Of a stretch of DNA of 64,000 nt, positions 53,502-62,114 are shown piece by piece. The DNA is from Streptomyces sp. NBC_01788. GTDB taxonomy: Bacteria; Actinomycetota; Actinomycetes; Streptomycetales; Streptomycetaceae. How positions within the stretch are numbered: position 1 is the first letter of the stretch; each line of letters opens with the position of its first letter. A model generated the notes under the pieces. That model made no database searches. It saw only the letters and a program-made list of their open reading frames with translations, and was not told the origin of the DNA. The stretch is taken from positions 6,324,001-6,388,000 of the forward strand of contig NZ_CP109090.1 of the NCBI RefSeq assembly GCF_035917575.1, in the 5' to 3' direction. The position numbers were made by a program, and so were the translations under genes.

Positions 53502-54995
53502 ATGAACCGCACACGCACGAACGACCGCTTCGACCGCTCCCGTCACGGCAGTGCCGACGCCGGAAAGGGCGGCAGTCGCATGGGCTCGCAGGCACCGCGC
53601 CGTTCCGGCGGCCCTGCCCGTTCAGGCGGTCACGGCCGCCGGCCGGCCGCAGTGCAAGGTGAGTTCGCGCTGCCCAGGACGATCACCCCCGCGCTGCCCC
53701 CCGTTGAGGGCTTCGCCGATCTCGACATGCCCGAGCACCTGCTGACCGAACTCGGCAAGCAGGGTGTGACCGCACCGTTCCCGATCCAGGGAGCGACGCT
53801 GCCGAACTCCTTGGCAGGCCGTGACGTGCTGGGCCGCGGGCGCACCGGCTCCGGCAAGACCCTCGCCTTCGGCCTGGCCATGCTCGCCCGTACCGCTGGA
53901 CAGCGTGCTGAACCCCGCCGGCCGCTGGGGCTGATCCTCGTACCGACGCGTGAATTGGCGCAGCAGGTGACCGACGCGCTCACACCGTACGCCCGTTCCG
54001 TCAAGCTGCGGCTGGCCACGGTGGTCGGCGGGATGTCGATCGGCCGGCAGGCCGGCGCGCTGCGCGGCGGGGCCGAGGTCGTCGTTGCGACGCCCGGACG
54101 GCTCAAGGACCTCATCGACCGTGGCGACTGCAGGCTGAACCACGTGGGCATCACGGTGCTGGACGAGGCCGACCAGATGGCCGACATGGGTTTCATGCCA
54201 CAGGTCACCGCGTTGCTCGACCAGGTGCGTCCGGAGGGGCAGCGGATGCTGTTCTCCGCCACCTTGGACCGTAACGTCGACCTGCTGGTTCGCCGCTATC
54301 TGACCGATCCCGTCGTGCATACGGTCGACCCGTCGGCCGGTGCGGTCACGACGATGGAGCACCACGTCCTGCTCGTCCATGGCGCCGACAAGCACGCCGC
54401 CACGACCGAGATCGCCGCCCGCGACGGCCGCGTGATCATGTTCCTGGACACCAAGCACGCCGTCGACCGGCTGACCCAGGACCTGCTCAACAGCGGGGTA
54501 CGCGCCGCCGCGCTGCACGGTGGCAAGTCGCAGCCGCAACGCACCCGCACGCTGGCGCAGTTCAAGACGGGGCACGTCACCGTGCTGGTGGCAACCAATG
54601 TCGCGGCGCGCGGCATCCACGTCGACAATCTCGACCTGGTCGTCAACGTCGATCCGCCGACCGACCACAAGGACTACCTCCACCGCGGCGGCCGTACCGC
54701 CCGCGCCGGCGAGTCCGGCAGCGTCGTCACGCTCGTCACACCGAAGCAGCGCCGCGGCATGGTCCGCCTCATGTCGGACGCCGGAATCAGGCCGCAGACC
54801 ACCCAGATCCGCTCGGGAGACGAGGCCCTGAGCCGGATCACCGGAGCCCAGGCCCCGTCCGGCATCCCGGTCGTCATCCCCGCACCGGTGGTCGAACGCC
54901 CCAAGCGCAGCGCCTCCTACCGAGGCCGACGCCGCCCTTCCTCGGCGACCCGGCGCGCCCCCGTACGCCAGCCCGTCCTCGACGCGGTGGCCTAG
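53502..54995 (+). CDS. DEAD-box RNA helicase
   Basis: A 497-aa ATP-dependent RNA helicase. A basic Gly/Arg/Ser-rich N-terminus (1-55) precedes the Q motif FPIQ (93-96), Walker A GRTGSGKT (113-120), PTRELAQQV, GG and ATPGRL, DEAD in VLDEADQMADMGF (221-224), SAT in LFSATLD, and the C-terminal lobe with LHGGKSQPQR, VATNVAARGIHVDNLDLVVN and HRGGRTARAGESG. The C-terminus is Arg-rich. ATG 53502 follows GAGGAAGG. The 344-base gap before it holds the cspA terminator and an AT-richer leader. Probably cold-induced RNA unwinding. Confidence 0.95.
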   Translation: MNRTRTNDRFDRSRHGSADAGKGGSRMGSQAPRRSGGPARSGGHGRRPAAVQGEFALPRTITPALPPVEGFADLDMPEHLLTELGKQGVTAPFPIQGATLPNSLAGRDVLGRGRTGSGKTLAFGLAMLARTAGQRAEPRRPLGLILVPTRELAQQVTDALTPYARSVKLRLATVVGGMSIGRQAGALRGGAEVVVATPGRLKDLIDRGDCRLNHVGITVLDEADQMADMGFMPQVTALLDQVRPEGQRMLFSATLDRNVDLLVRRYLTDPVVHTVDPSAGAVTTMEHHVLLVHGADKHAATTEIAARDGRVIMFLDTKHAVDRLTQDLLNSGVRAAALHGGKSQPQRTRTLAQFKTGHVTVLVATNVAARGIHVDNLDLVVNVDPPTDHKDYLHRGGRTARAGESGSVVTLVTPKQRRGMVRLMSDAGIRPQTTQIRSGDEALSRITGAQAPSGIPVVIPAPVVERPKRSASYRGRRRPSSATRRAPVRQPVLDAVA

Positions 54996-55041
54996 AACCT
55001 TCATGATCAGGAAGTTGACCCATCTCTGCAGGAGGTACCTT

Positions 55042-55401
55042 TTGACGCTGATTCAGATGCAGCCCCGCTCGGCGGACGCCAACCCCGTGCACAGGACGGC
55101 GGTGGAGGTCATGGACGCGGCCGGACCGCAGGTCTGTGACGACATGAGCGTCGAGGTGGCGCTGGCCGTCATGACCGCCGCGCGCACGGGCCGACTGGTC
55201 GTCTGCGATCAGGACGACCAGCGCATCGGCCTGGTGACCCGAACCGACCTCACCGCCGTCCGTGACAGCGGCGCTCACACGGACCGCGTCCGCCTGCGCG
55301 ACATCCTCGGCGACCAAGGATCGGCCACCTCACCCGTGACCACGACGGCGAAGCCGAGCACACGATGCGCTCCCGTCGGCTCGGTGCTCTGCGAGTCGTA
55401 G
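55042..55401 (+). CDS. CBS-domain protein with a single CBS unit
   Basis: A 119-aa protein. TTG 55042 is favoured because AGGAGGT lies 6 bases upstream; ATG 55003 has no Shine-Dalgarno. The CBS unit spans about residues 20-85: VEVMDAAGPQVCDDMSVEVA, LAVMTAARTGRLVVCDQDDQ, RIGLVTRTDLTAVRDS. Only one CBS motif is visible, whereas pairs are usual, so it would dimerise to form a ligand site, perhaps adenine-nucleotide binding. It is 46 bases after the helicase on the same strand. Confidence 0.75.
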   Translation: MTLIQMQPRSADANPVHRTAVEVMDAAGPQVCDDMSVEVALAVMTAARTGRLVVCDQDDQRIGLVTRTDLTAVRDSGAHTDRVRLRDILGDQGSATSPVTTTAKPSTRCAPVGSVLCES

Positions 55402-55495
55402 ACGAGCAAGGCAGCGCCCCGGGCATCCTCGCCCTCTCCCGCTGAAACGCCTCGCCCCTGGTCGGACCGTCCTTCCCTTCTCCCTGTGAGGCCAC

Positions 55496-55804
55496 ATGCG
55501 CTGCGTCATCGCCCGCTTCCCCTTCGAGCTCACCAAGGGCGGAGTGCTGGAATCGATGAAGGGCATCAAGCCCGAACCGGTCACCGGAGAATCGGTGATC
55601 ATCGGCCGCCGGCACTACCCCGTCAAGCAAGTCGGACAAGTCATCACCCGCCAGGACCGCCGTGACTTCAGCGCCGCCGAAGTCCTCCGGGCCATGACTC
55701 GACTCGGCTTCACCTGCCGCGCCCTCCCCAAGGCCGCGCCTTCGGACATCCCCGGCTCGCTGCAGCACGCCTCCGAGATGCTCGGCACCCCCGTGACGGT
55801 CTGA
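55496..55804 (+). CDS. Conserved small protein of cold-shock loci
   Basis: A 102-aa protein: MRCVIARFPFELTKGGVLES, MKGIKPEPVTGESVIIGRRH, YPVKQVGQVITRQDRRDFSA, AEVLRAMTRLGFTCRALPKA. The sequence is compact, without membrane segment. I recall near-identical proteins beside cold-shock helicases in other Streptomyces, but no function. ATG 55496 follows GTGAGG. A strong terminator follows at 55839-55878. Confidence 0.75.
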   Translation: MRCVIARFPFELTKGGVLESMKGIKPEPVTGESVIIGRRHYPVKQVGQVITRQDRRDFSAAEVLRAMTRLGFTCRALPKAAPSDIPGSLQHASEMLGTPVTV

Positions 55805-55838
55805 CCGGGTAAACAGGCACGAGCCGACAGCTGACCAG

Positions 55839-55878
55839 CAGTGTGGGCCCGACCGGTACGCCGGTCGGGCCCACACTG
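55839..55878 (+). terminator. Strong terminator closing the cold-shock gene run
   Basis: A perfect 18-bp stem (55839-55856 with 55861-55878) and a TACG loop, 35 bases after the stop at 55804. Symmetric, so it may also stop transcription from the minus-strand frame that ends at 55906. Confidence 0.85.
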
Positions 55879-55905
55879 CGCGCAGCGGGTTCCCGTCGCC
55901 GTCGC

Positions 55906-56187
55906 TCAGTGGTCGGAACAGCTGAAGTCGACCCCGGTCCAGGCGCTGACGTCCTCGATCGCGACCTGGTACATCCCAGTCGTCTCCGGGATCCCCAGTG
56001 TGCCCTGCAGGATCCGGGCGACATGGAAGTGCGGATGCGTGGGCGGCCCGTCCTTCTTCGCGGGGGAGTCGAAGACGGCGGCGAACTCGCCCAAGCGGGC
56101 GGAATCCGTCAGCACATCCGACACCCTCTGCTTCCGCGTGGCTGCGAGAGCCAGTCGACCGGTGATGACAGCGCCACCGGTGACCAC
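55906..56187 (-). CDS. Hypothetical protein, 93 aa, possibly truncated
   Basis: Reads FAAVFDSPAKKDGPPTHPHF, HVARILQGTLGIPETTGMYQ and VAIEDVSAWTGVDFSCSDH with good codon use. GTG 56187 has no Shine-Dalgarno, so the true start may have been lost. No domain is recognised. It ends just before the 55839-55878 hairpin. Confidence 0.45.
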   Translation of the reverse strand: MVTGGAVITGRLALAATRKQRVSDVLTDSARLGEFAAVFDSPAKKDGPPTHPHFHVARILQGTLGIPETTGMYQVAIEDVSAWTGVDFSCSDH

Positions 56188-56250
56188 GGTCAGCGACTCT
56201 GATTGCTCTGGTCGGACTCCACCAGGGCGGCGACGTCAACGAGCAGCTCG

Positions 56251-56719
56251 TCAGGCTGCGACATGAGGCGGACCACATTCGCCGGCCATCCGGGTTGCGG
56301 CAGCCGGCCGTGCGCTCACGGTCTTGCCGCCGGAGGCCCGGCGGGTGACCGTCGAGGTGTGGGCGAGGCGGTTGACCACGGGCCGGCCGAAGCCCCCGGT
56401 ACCGCCGTTCAGGTCAGGGGTGCCCATGCGCGGCGCATGTCGACTGCCGTCGTGGACCGGCCATCTCGATGGCGTCGGGGTGCGCGGTCAGTTGCAGTGC
56501 GCAGCGGCCCCCGCCGTGGTGCAGGGCGTTGGTGACGAGCTCGGACACGACCAGGACAACTGTGTCCCCTGCGTCAGGGGCCACGGCCGGCTGCCGCAAC
56601 CCTTCGAGGAAAGCTCGTGCCGTATGGCGTGCGTCGGCAACGGCCGTTGCGGAACGGACGGCTGCGGCGCCGGCAATCACCGTGATCATCAGGGTGACCC
56701 TGGCCTCTGGATCGTCCAT
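56251..56719 (-). pseudogene. HATPase (anti-sigma/SpoIIAB-like) gene with one-base frameshift
   Basis: The first frame reads TATVADARHTARAFLEGLRQ-like text: SATAVADARHTARAFLEGLR, APDAGDTVVLVVSELVTNAL and HHGGGRCALQLTAHPDAIEM (the SELVTNAL box binds ATP). A second frame continues VHDGSRHAPRMGTPDLNGGT, GGFGRPVVNRLAHTSTVTRR and ASGGKTVSARP. The two join perfectly if one G is removed from GCCGGTCC (about 56455-56463 on the plus strand). Either a recent inactivating insertion or a sequencing error. Start ATG 56719 or 56689. Confidence 0.7.
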
Positions 56720-56871
56720 GCCCTGCCCGTGCCTGCCCAACCCTGTGCCCCGCCCCTCCACCCGCCAACCCCGCAGAGCCACGGTGGTTGCCTGAAGGGG
56801 ACTGAGGACCACAGTCGACGCATGACGGCACCTGCTGCCGTGATCCCGTGCTTCCACCCCGGCACCCGCGT

Positions 56872-57164
56872 TCACACTTCCACGAGCTGCTCGATCATCC
56901 CGGGATCGTCGAGGGCGGCGCAGACCCTCGTGCCGCGCCCGTCAACGGCCGACCTGCTGGGCGTCACGGCTGGAAGCGTCCGACCCGGTCGGTGGTGTTC
57001 TTCGCGAGACGCAGTGTTGGCCGGATGCCCGCCGACGGTAGCCGCGGCGCAGTCGGCGACGTCACGCTCAGCCCGACGTGCTGCGCTTGAACCGCCCATG
57101 GACCGGTCGAGGCGATTACCTCATCTTCGAGCGCACGGAAATCTATGCCAGCCAGAGTAGACAT
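56872..57164 (-). other. Mixed-frame region, possible decayed gene
   Basis: A minus-strand frame from ATG 57164 reads MSTLAGIDFRALEDEVIAST then GPWAVQAQHVGLSVTSPTAP, ending at 56964. A different frame ends VDGRGTRVCAALDDPGMIEQLVEV at 56872, which is shaped like the end of a STAS-type antagonist. No Shine-Dalgarno precedes either. It may be a broken regulator next to the broken HATPase gene. Confidence 0.3.
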
Positions 57165-57743
57165 TGGGTGGCGGTGTGGTTATGGTTTCTCTCGTAGCCG
57201 AGATCAAGCGAGGCCCGGCAGAGATGAACTGCCGGGCAGCAATACCGCAGTCGCAGTTCGCAGAACGGTGCGGTGGTGGAGTTCCGAAGCCAGAGCGGTT
57301 GCAGGACGGTGACGGGACTGACGACCGGACCGGGTGGCCCGCAGTGATCAGGGGCCGCCATGAGCAGTACCGCAGTGGCAGTACCCGTAAGTGAAAGTTC
57401 GCAGTACCCAAGTGGCGCTGTTCGAGGCCACCAGCAGGTTGCGGTACCAGCAGTTCGCAGTTTCCGTTAGTGACTAGTTGGTCAAGAGGGAAGAACGGAG
57501 GAGCCGAGCGCCATCAGGATCGCCCGGGTGGAAGTCCAGGACCCGGGTACCGCAGGACATCGATAGTGAGGTGGTCTCCGGTCAAGCAACCGCGATCCCC
57601 GCGACCCCGACAGCGTCTCGTTCGGGTCTGCGGAAACAGAGGGCCGGTGCAGTATCAGGGCCGGCAGATGGTGTAGTAGTTCCTTCGGGGCCCTGGTGCC
57701 GGACGGCGCCAGGGCCCCTCCACGCGTGCCACAGAGAGGTGCA
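57165..57743 (+). ncRNA. Candidate structured leader or small RNA upstream of the MerR-like gene
   Basis: This 579-base gap has no gene. From about 57230 to 57480 the motif GCAGT and its variants recur many times (GCAGTCGCAGTTCGCAG, GCAGTACCGCAGTGGCAGTA, AGCAGTTCGCAGTTTCCG), spaced irregularly. Paired G/A-rich and C-rich blocks follow (57480-57640). A strong hairpin at 57687-57718 ends the region 25 bases before the MerR ATG. It may be a leader that controls the MerR-like gene by attenuation, or a separate small RNA. This is inference; no known RNA family is matched. Confidence 0.4.
57687..57718 (+). terminator. Terminator-like hairpin just before the MerR-like gene
   Basis: GGGGCCCTGGTGCC (57687-57700) pairs with GGCGCCAGGGCCCC (57705-57718): 14 bp with one T-G wobble, GGAC loop. 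The Shine-Dalgarno of the MerR-like gene (AGAGAGG, 57733-57739) follows 15 bases later. Confidence 0.7.
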
Positions 57744-58082
57744 ATGACAGCAGACGACACGTTCGGCCGTCTCGATGACGACGATTACCCCGCCTACACC
57801 ATGGGCCGGGCCGCCGAGATGCTCGGCACCACGCAGGGCTTCCTTCGCGCCATCGGCGAAGCCCGCCTCATCACCCCACTCCGCTCCGCAGGCGGCCACC
57901 GCCGCTATTCCCGCTACCAACTGCGCATCGCCGCCCGCGCCCGGGAACTCGTCGACCGGGGTACCCCCATCGAGGCTGCCTGCCGGATCGTCATCCTCGA
58001 AGACCAGCTCGAGGAAGCCCAGCGCCTCAACGCCGAATATCGCCGCGCCGCCGAATCAGCGAACCCAACGGCAGAAGCATGA
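57744..58082 (+). CDS. MerR-like helix-turn-helix regulator
   Basis: A 112-aa protein with a MerR/BldC-type winged helix: YTMGRAAEMLGTTQGFLRAI, GEARLITPLRSAGGHRRYSR and YQLRIAARARELVDRGTPIE (about residues 17-75), then a short helix (RIVILEDQLEEAQRLNAEYR) for dimerisation. The long MerR coiled coil and effector domain are absent. ATG 57744 follows AGAGAGG. It sits 244 bases before cspA copy 2 on the same strand and behind a putative structured leader. Confidence 0.88.
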   Translation: MTADDTFGRLDDDDYPAYTMGRAAEMLGTTQGFLRAIGEARLITPLRSAGGHRRYSRYQLRIAARARELVDRGTPIEAACRIVILEDQLEEAQRLNAEYRRAAESANPTAEA

Positions 58083-58326
58083 GATGAGCGTGCCCGTCAG
58101 CGTCGGCGGGCACCGCGCGCACGGTCTCGGTGTGAGGCGTGATGATTTCCTATGGTGACGCGGTGTGTGGACGTGTAGCGTCTGCGTCAGCTGTCGTGGT
58201 TCGGAATTCTCTCCTGCCCCGCGCCTTTGGTGTGGGCGTTTTGCTGTGCTGTGCCGCAGGGACCAGGGCGATCACCTCCGCCTCCCACAGGTAGTGGGAG
58301 GCTTCATCGACTGGAAGGCATAAGAC

Positions 58327-58530
58327 ATGGCAACGGGAACTGTGAAGTGGTTCAACGCGGAGAAGGGCTTCGGCTTCATCGCCCAGGACGGCGGCGGCCC
58401 GGATGTCTTCGCGCACTACTCCGCGATCAACTCGACGGGCTTCCGTGAGCTCCAGGAGGGCCAGAGCGTGACGTTCGACGTCACCCAGGGCCAGAAGGGC
58501 CCGCAGGCCGAGAACATCAACCTGGCCTGA
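58327..58530 (+). CDS. cspA: Cold-shock protein, copy 2
   Basis: A 67-aa cold-shock-domain protein with KGFGFI (13-18), VFAHY (27-31) and the ending [15 protein letters not shown] 58327 follows GGAAGG. The leader (58083-58326) carries a CCTCC...GGGAGG hairpin (about 58282-58302) close to the Shine-Dalgarno. It ends 219 bases before the convergent RNase J gene, separated by a very strong hairpin. Confidence 0.96.
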   Translation: MATGTVKWFNAEKGFGFIAQDGGGPDVFAHYSAINSTGFRELQEGQSVTFDVTQGQKGPQAENINLA

Positions 58531-58638
58531 CCTCGCGGCCCTGCGCGAGGGATCGCGCAGGGCCGCGTCCGGTGGCCGCCGCCTGTGCGAGTCGAGCCGC
58601 CCACCCGGACGAAGGCGCCTGCGCTCGTGCCGGGGGTG

Positions 58639-58688
58639 CACAGGATCAGGGGCCGCGCAGCAAACGCTGCGCGGCCCCTGATCCTGTG
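58639..58688. terminator. Bidirectional terminator between cspA copy 2 and RNase J
   Basis: A perfect 23-bp stem (58639-58661 with 58666-58688) with an AAAC loop, the longest hairpin in the window. It can serve cspA (plus) and RNase J (minus). Confidence 0.88.
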
Positions 58689-58749
58689 GAGGCCGGGGCC
58701 GGTGCGACTTCGGTTCGAAACGTCGGGGACCGTGCTGCCGGGCTGCGGC

Positions 58750-60435
58750 TCAGGCGTCGATGATGACGGGGATGATGAGGGGCTTGCGGCGGTGGGTGCG
58801 GAACGCCCAGTTCGCCACGGCGCGGGCGACGAGTTGCTCGAGTTGGCGCGCGTCCCCGACACCTTCCTCGGCCGCGGTGGCCAGGGTCTTCTCGATGACG
58901 GGGATGACCGGCTCGAAGGTGGCGTCGTCGTGGACGAAGCCCCGGGCCAGGAAGTCGGGGGCCTCGGCGAGGGCGCCGGTGTCCGCGTCGACGATCGCCA
59001 CCACCGTGACCACGCCTTCGGCGGCGAGGGTGAGGCGGTCCTTGAGGGACGCTTCGGTGGCGCCGCCGACTTCCATGCCGTCCACGTAGACGTTGCCGGC
59101 GGGGACCTTGCCGGTGATGGATGCGCGCCCGTCGACCAGGTCGACGACGACGCCGTCCTCGGCGATGATGACCCGTTCGGGATCGACACCGGTACGGATG
59201 GCGAGGTCGCCGTTGGCCCGCAGGTGGCGCCATTCGCCGTGCACGGGCATGACGTTGCGGGGCTTGACGATGTTGTAGCAGTAGACGAGTTCGCCGGCGC
59301 TGGCATGCCCGGAGACGTGCACCTTGGCGTTGCCCTTGTGGACCACGTGGGCGCCCCACCGGGTGAGTCCGTTGATCACCCGGTAGATGGCGTTCTCGTT
59401 GCCGGGGATGAGGGAGCTGGCGAGCAGGACGGTGTCGCCCTTGCCGATGCGGATCACGTGGTCGCGGTTGGCCATCCGTGACAGCGCGGCCATCGGTTCG
59501 CCCTGGGAGCCGGTGCACACCAGAGTGATCTTGTGGTCCGGGAGCTTCTCCAGCTCCTTCGTGCTCACGACCAGACCGGAGGGGACCTTCAGATAGCCCA
59601 GGTCACGGGCGATGCCCATGTTGCGGACCATCGACCGGCCGACGAAGGCGACCTTGCGGCCGTGCTGGTGGGCGGCGTCCAGGACCTGCTGGATGCGGTG
59701 AACGTGGCTGGCGAAGCTGGAGACGATGACCCGGCGCGGCGCGGTGCGCATCACCTGCTCGATCGCCGGGTTCAGCTCTCGCTCGGAGGTGGTGAAGCCG
59801 GGTACTTCGGCGTTGGTGGAGTCGGTGAGGAACAGGTCCACGCCCTCCTCGCCGAGGCGGGCGAAGGCGCGCAGATCGGTGATGCGGTCGTCGAGAGGGA
59901 ACTGGTCCATCTTGAAGTCGCCGGTGTGCAGCACCGTCCCGGCCCGGGTGCGGATCGCGACCGCGAGGCTGTCGGGGATGGAGTGGTTGACCGCTACGAA
60001 CTCGCAGTCGAAGGGCCCGAAGCCACGCCGGTCGCCCTCCCGCACCCGCACCGTGCGCGGCCGGATGCCGTGTTCCTTGAGCTTGGCCTCCAGGAACGCC
60101 AGCGTCAGCTTGGAGCCGACGACGGGAATGTCGGACCGCTCGCGCAGCAGATACGGCATGCCGCCGATGTGGTCCTCGTGGCCGTGGGTGAGTACCACGG
60201 CCACGACGTCGTCCAGCCGGTCCCGGATCGAGGTGAAGTCCGGCAGGATCACGTCCACGCCGGGCTGGGTCTCCTCGGGGAAGAGCACGCCGCAGTCGAC
60301 GATGAGCAGTTTGCCTGCGTGCTCGAAGACGGTCATGTTGCGGCCGATCTCACCCAGGCCGCCCAGGGCGATGACCCGCAGCCCTCCTTCGGGAAGAGGC
60401 GGGGCGGCTTTCAGCTCGGGGTGTGGATGACTCAT
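58750..60435 (-). CDS. rnj: Ribonuclease J
   Basis: A 561-aa metallo-beta-lactamase/beta-CASP 5'-3' exonuclease and endonuclease. LRVIALGGLGEIGRNMTVFE opens the MBL fold; the metal motif is H84-G-H86-E-D88-H89 in VVLTHGHEDHIGG; further ligands are in AVNHSIPDS and VLHTGDFKMDQFP. The beta-CASP region (VIVSSFASHVHRIQQV, LVCTGSQGEPMAALSRMA, HVSGHASAGEL, VMPVHGEWRHL) and a C-terminal domain follow. ATG 60435 fixes the N-terminus MSHPHPEL. In Streptomyces the main rnj gene lies by dapA; there is no dapA here, so this may be a second copy. Confidence 0.95.
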   Translation of the reverse strand: MSHPHPELKAAPPLPEGGLRVIALGGLGEIGRNMTVFEHAGKLLIVDCGVLFPEETQPGVDVILPDFTSIRDRLDDVVAVVLTHGHEDHIGGMPYLLRERSDIPVVGSKLTLAFLEAKLKEHGIRPRTVRVREGDRRGFGPFDCEFVAVNHSIPDSLAVAIRTRAGTVLHTGDFKMDQFPLDDRITDLRAFARLGEEGVDLFLTDSTNAEVPGFTTSERELNPAIEQVMRTAPRRVIVSSFASHVHRIQQVLDAAHQHGRKVAFVGRSMVRNMGIARDLGYLKVPSGLVVSTKELEKLPDHKITLVCTGSQGEPMAALSRMANRDHVIRIGKGDTVLLASSLIPGNENAIYRVINGLTRWGAHVVHKGNAKVHVSGHASAGELVYCYNIVKPRNVMPVHGEWRHLRANGDLAIRTGVDPERVIIAEDGVVVDLVDGRASITGKVPAGNVYVDGMEVGGATEASLKDRLTLAAEGVVTVVAIVDADTGALAEAPDFLARGFVHDDATFEPVIPVIEKTLATAAEEGVGDARQLEQLVARAVANWAFRTHRRKPLIIPVIIDA

Positions 60436-60465
60436 ACCCTGACGGTACCTGGAGAGCGGGACGGC

Positions 60466-60579
60466 GTGATCCACCAGGACTTCGACGGCCGCCTCGCCCG
60501 GCTCGTGGAACGCCACTCTCCGCAGCTGCTCACGGTGGTGGGTATCGGTCCGGACACGGCCGTCATTGCCTTGAACGCT
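60466..60579 (+). pseudogene. IS110-like transposase fragment
   Basis: The frame GVIHQDFDGRLARLVERHSP then QLLTVVGIGPDTAVIAL resembles the start of the IS110 C-terminal (transposase_20) domain, where LL-x-x-x-G-I/V-G-P-D-T-A is typical. Only about 35 residues remain, without start or flanks. The fragment lies in the gap between RNase J and the PcaDC gene. Confidence 0.4.
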
Positions 60580-60669
60580 ACGCTGCCCGGGAGGTCGCCC
60601 ACCTGGTCGGGCCCACACAGCCATAACCCCGACATAGGGGAAGTCGTGAGAGATGAGAGGGTCTGACGG

Positions 60670-61965
60670 GTGAGCGAGACACCACCGAACACCCTGCAAT
60701 ACCGCTTTGACGGGCCAGAAGACGCACCTGTCCTGATCCTGGGGCCCTCGCTGGGTCCCACATGGCACATGTGGGACCGGCAGGTCCCGGAGCTGACGAA
60801 GCAGTGGCGTGTGTTCCGGTTCGATCTGCCGGGACACGGGGGAGCACCCGCGCACCCCGCCGACTCGGTCTCCGACCTGGTCACCCGTCTGCTGGCCACT
60901 CTGGACGGACTGGGGGTGCAGCGCTTCGGCTACGCCGGGTGCGCGCTTGGCGGCGCGATCGGCATCGAACTGGCGCTGCGCCACCCGGAGCGCCTCGCCT
61001 CCCTCGCCCTGATCGCCACCTCGCCGCGGTTCGGCACCGCCGACGAGTTCCGGCAGCGCGGGGTGATCGTCCGGACGAACGGGCTCGACCCCATCGCCCG
61101 CACCTCCCCGGAACGCTGGTTCACCACCGGTTTCGCCGCCGCGCAGCCCGCGATCACCGAGTGGGCCGTGCAGATGGTGCGCACCACCGACCCCGGCTGC
61201 TACATCGCCGCCTGCGAGGCCCTGGCCGTGTTCGACGCCCGCGCCGACCTCGGCCGCATCGGCGTTCCCACGCTGGTCCTGGTCGGCTCCGACGACCAGG
61301 TCACCGGCCCCGCCCAGGCACGCACCCTGGTCGCCGGCATACGCGACGCCCGCCTGGCCGTCGTGCCCGGCGCCTCCCACCTGGTGCCGGTGGAGCAGCC
61401 CGTCGCCGTGACCGACCTGCTGGTGCGTCACTTCTCCAGCGCCTGGCACCCCGGTTTCGAATCGACCACCGGACACATGGCGATCGTCGGCCCCCCGGTC
61501 AAACCGGTGCTCGCCCCGCCCCCGCAGAACGCGCCCATCGCCGAGATCGCCCCGGCGCCCGTACCGGCCGAGGCGACGGGCGGGCCGGACCGGTACGACT
61601 CCGGTCTGAAGATCCGCCGCGAGGTGCTGGGCGACGCGTACGTGGACGGGGCGCTCGGCGAGGCGGAGGACTTCTCCGGGGACTTCCAGGAGTTCCTGAC
61701 CCGCTACGCCTGGGGCGAGATCTGGGACCGGCCCGGCCTCGACCGGCGCACCCGAAGCTGCGTCGCCCTCACCGCCCTGGTCGCGGGCGGCCAGCTCCAG
61801 GACGTCGCCGCCCACACCCGGGCCGCGCTGCGCACCGGCCTGACTCCGGACGAGATCAAGGAGGTGCTGCTGCAGACCGCGGTGTACTGCGGGATTCCCG
61901 CCGCGGGCGCCGCCTTCCGGGTCGCCCAGCAGGTAATACGCGAGGAGACCACGCTCGCGGAGTGA
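60670..61965 (+). CDS. pcaDC: Fused 3-oxoadipate enol-lactonase / 4-carboxymuconolactone decarboxylase
   Basis: A 431-aa bifunctional enzyme of the beta-ketoadipate pathway. Residues 1-262 are an alpha/beta hydrolase (Pca[55 protein letters not shown]); residues about 310-425 are the decarboxylase PcaC ([53 protein letters not shown]). At the nucleophile elbow it has GYAGCALGG, so Cys91 stands where Ser is usual. A Pro-rich linker joins the parts. GTG 60670 is the start. No other pca genes are adjacent. Confidence 0.93.
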   Translation: MSETPPNTLQYRFDGPEDAPVLILGPSLGPTWHMWDRQVPELTKQWRVFRFDLPGHGGAPAHPADSVSDLVTRLLATLDGLGVQRFGYAGCALGGAIGIELALRHPERLASLALIATSPRFGTADEFRQRGVIVRTNGLDPIARTSPERWFTTGFAAAQPAITEWAVQMVRTTDPGCYIAACEALAVFDARADLGRIGVPTLVLVGSDDQVTGPAQARTLVAGIRDARLAVVPGASHLVPVEQPVAVTDLLVRHFSSAWHPGFESTTGHMAIVGPPVKPVLAPPPQNAPIAEIAPAPVPAEATGGPDRYDSGLKIRREVLGDAYVDGALGEAEDFSGDFQEFLTRYAWGEIWDRPGLDRRTRSCVALTALVAGGQLQDVAAHTRAALRTGLTPDEIKEVLLQTAVYCGIPAAGAAFRVAQQVIREETTLAE

Positions 61966-62114
61966 TCGCTCACGGCGTGATCGGTCGGGGCGTGATCCCG
62001 CGGCCGGGCGCCGGGCGTCGGGCGCCGGGTGCCGGGTGCGGTCGCGGGGCGCCGCCCAGCGCCCCCGTCCGGGCCACCCGCGCGCCCGGCGCACGGGTGG
62101 TCCAGGCTGGGTGC

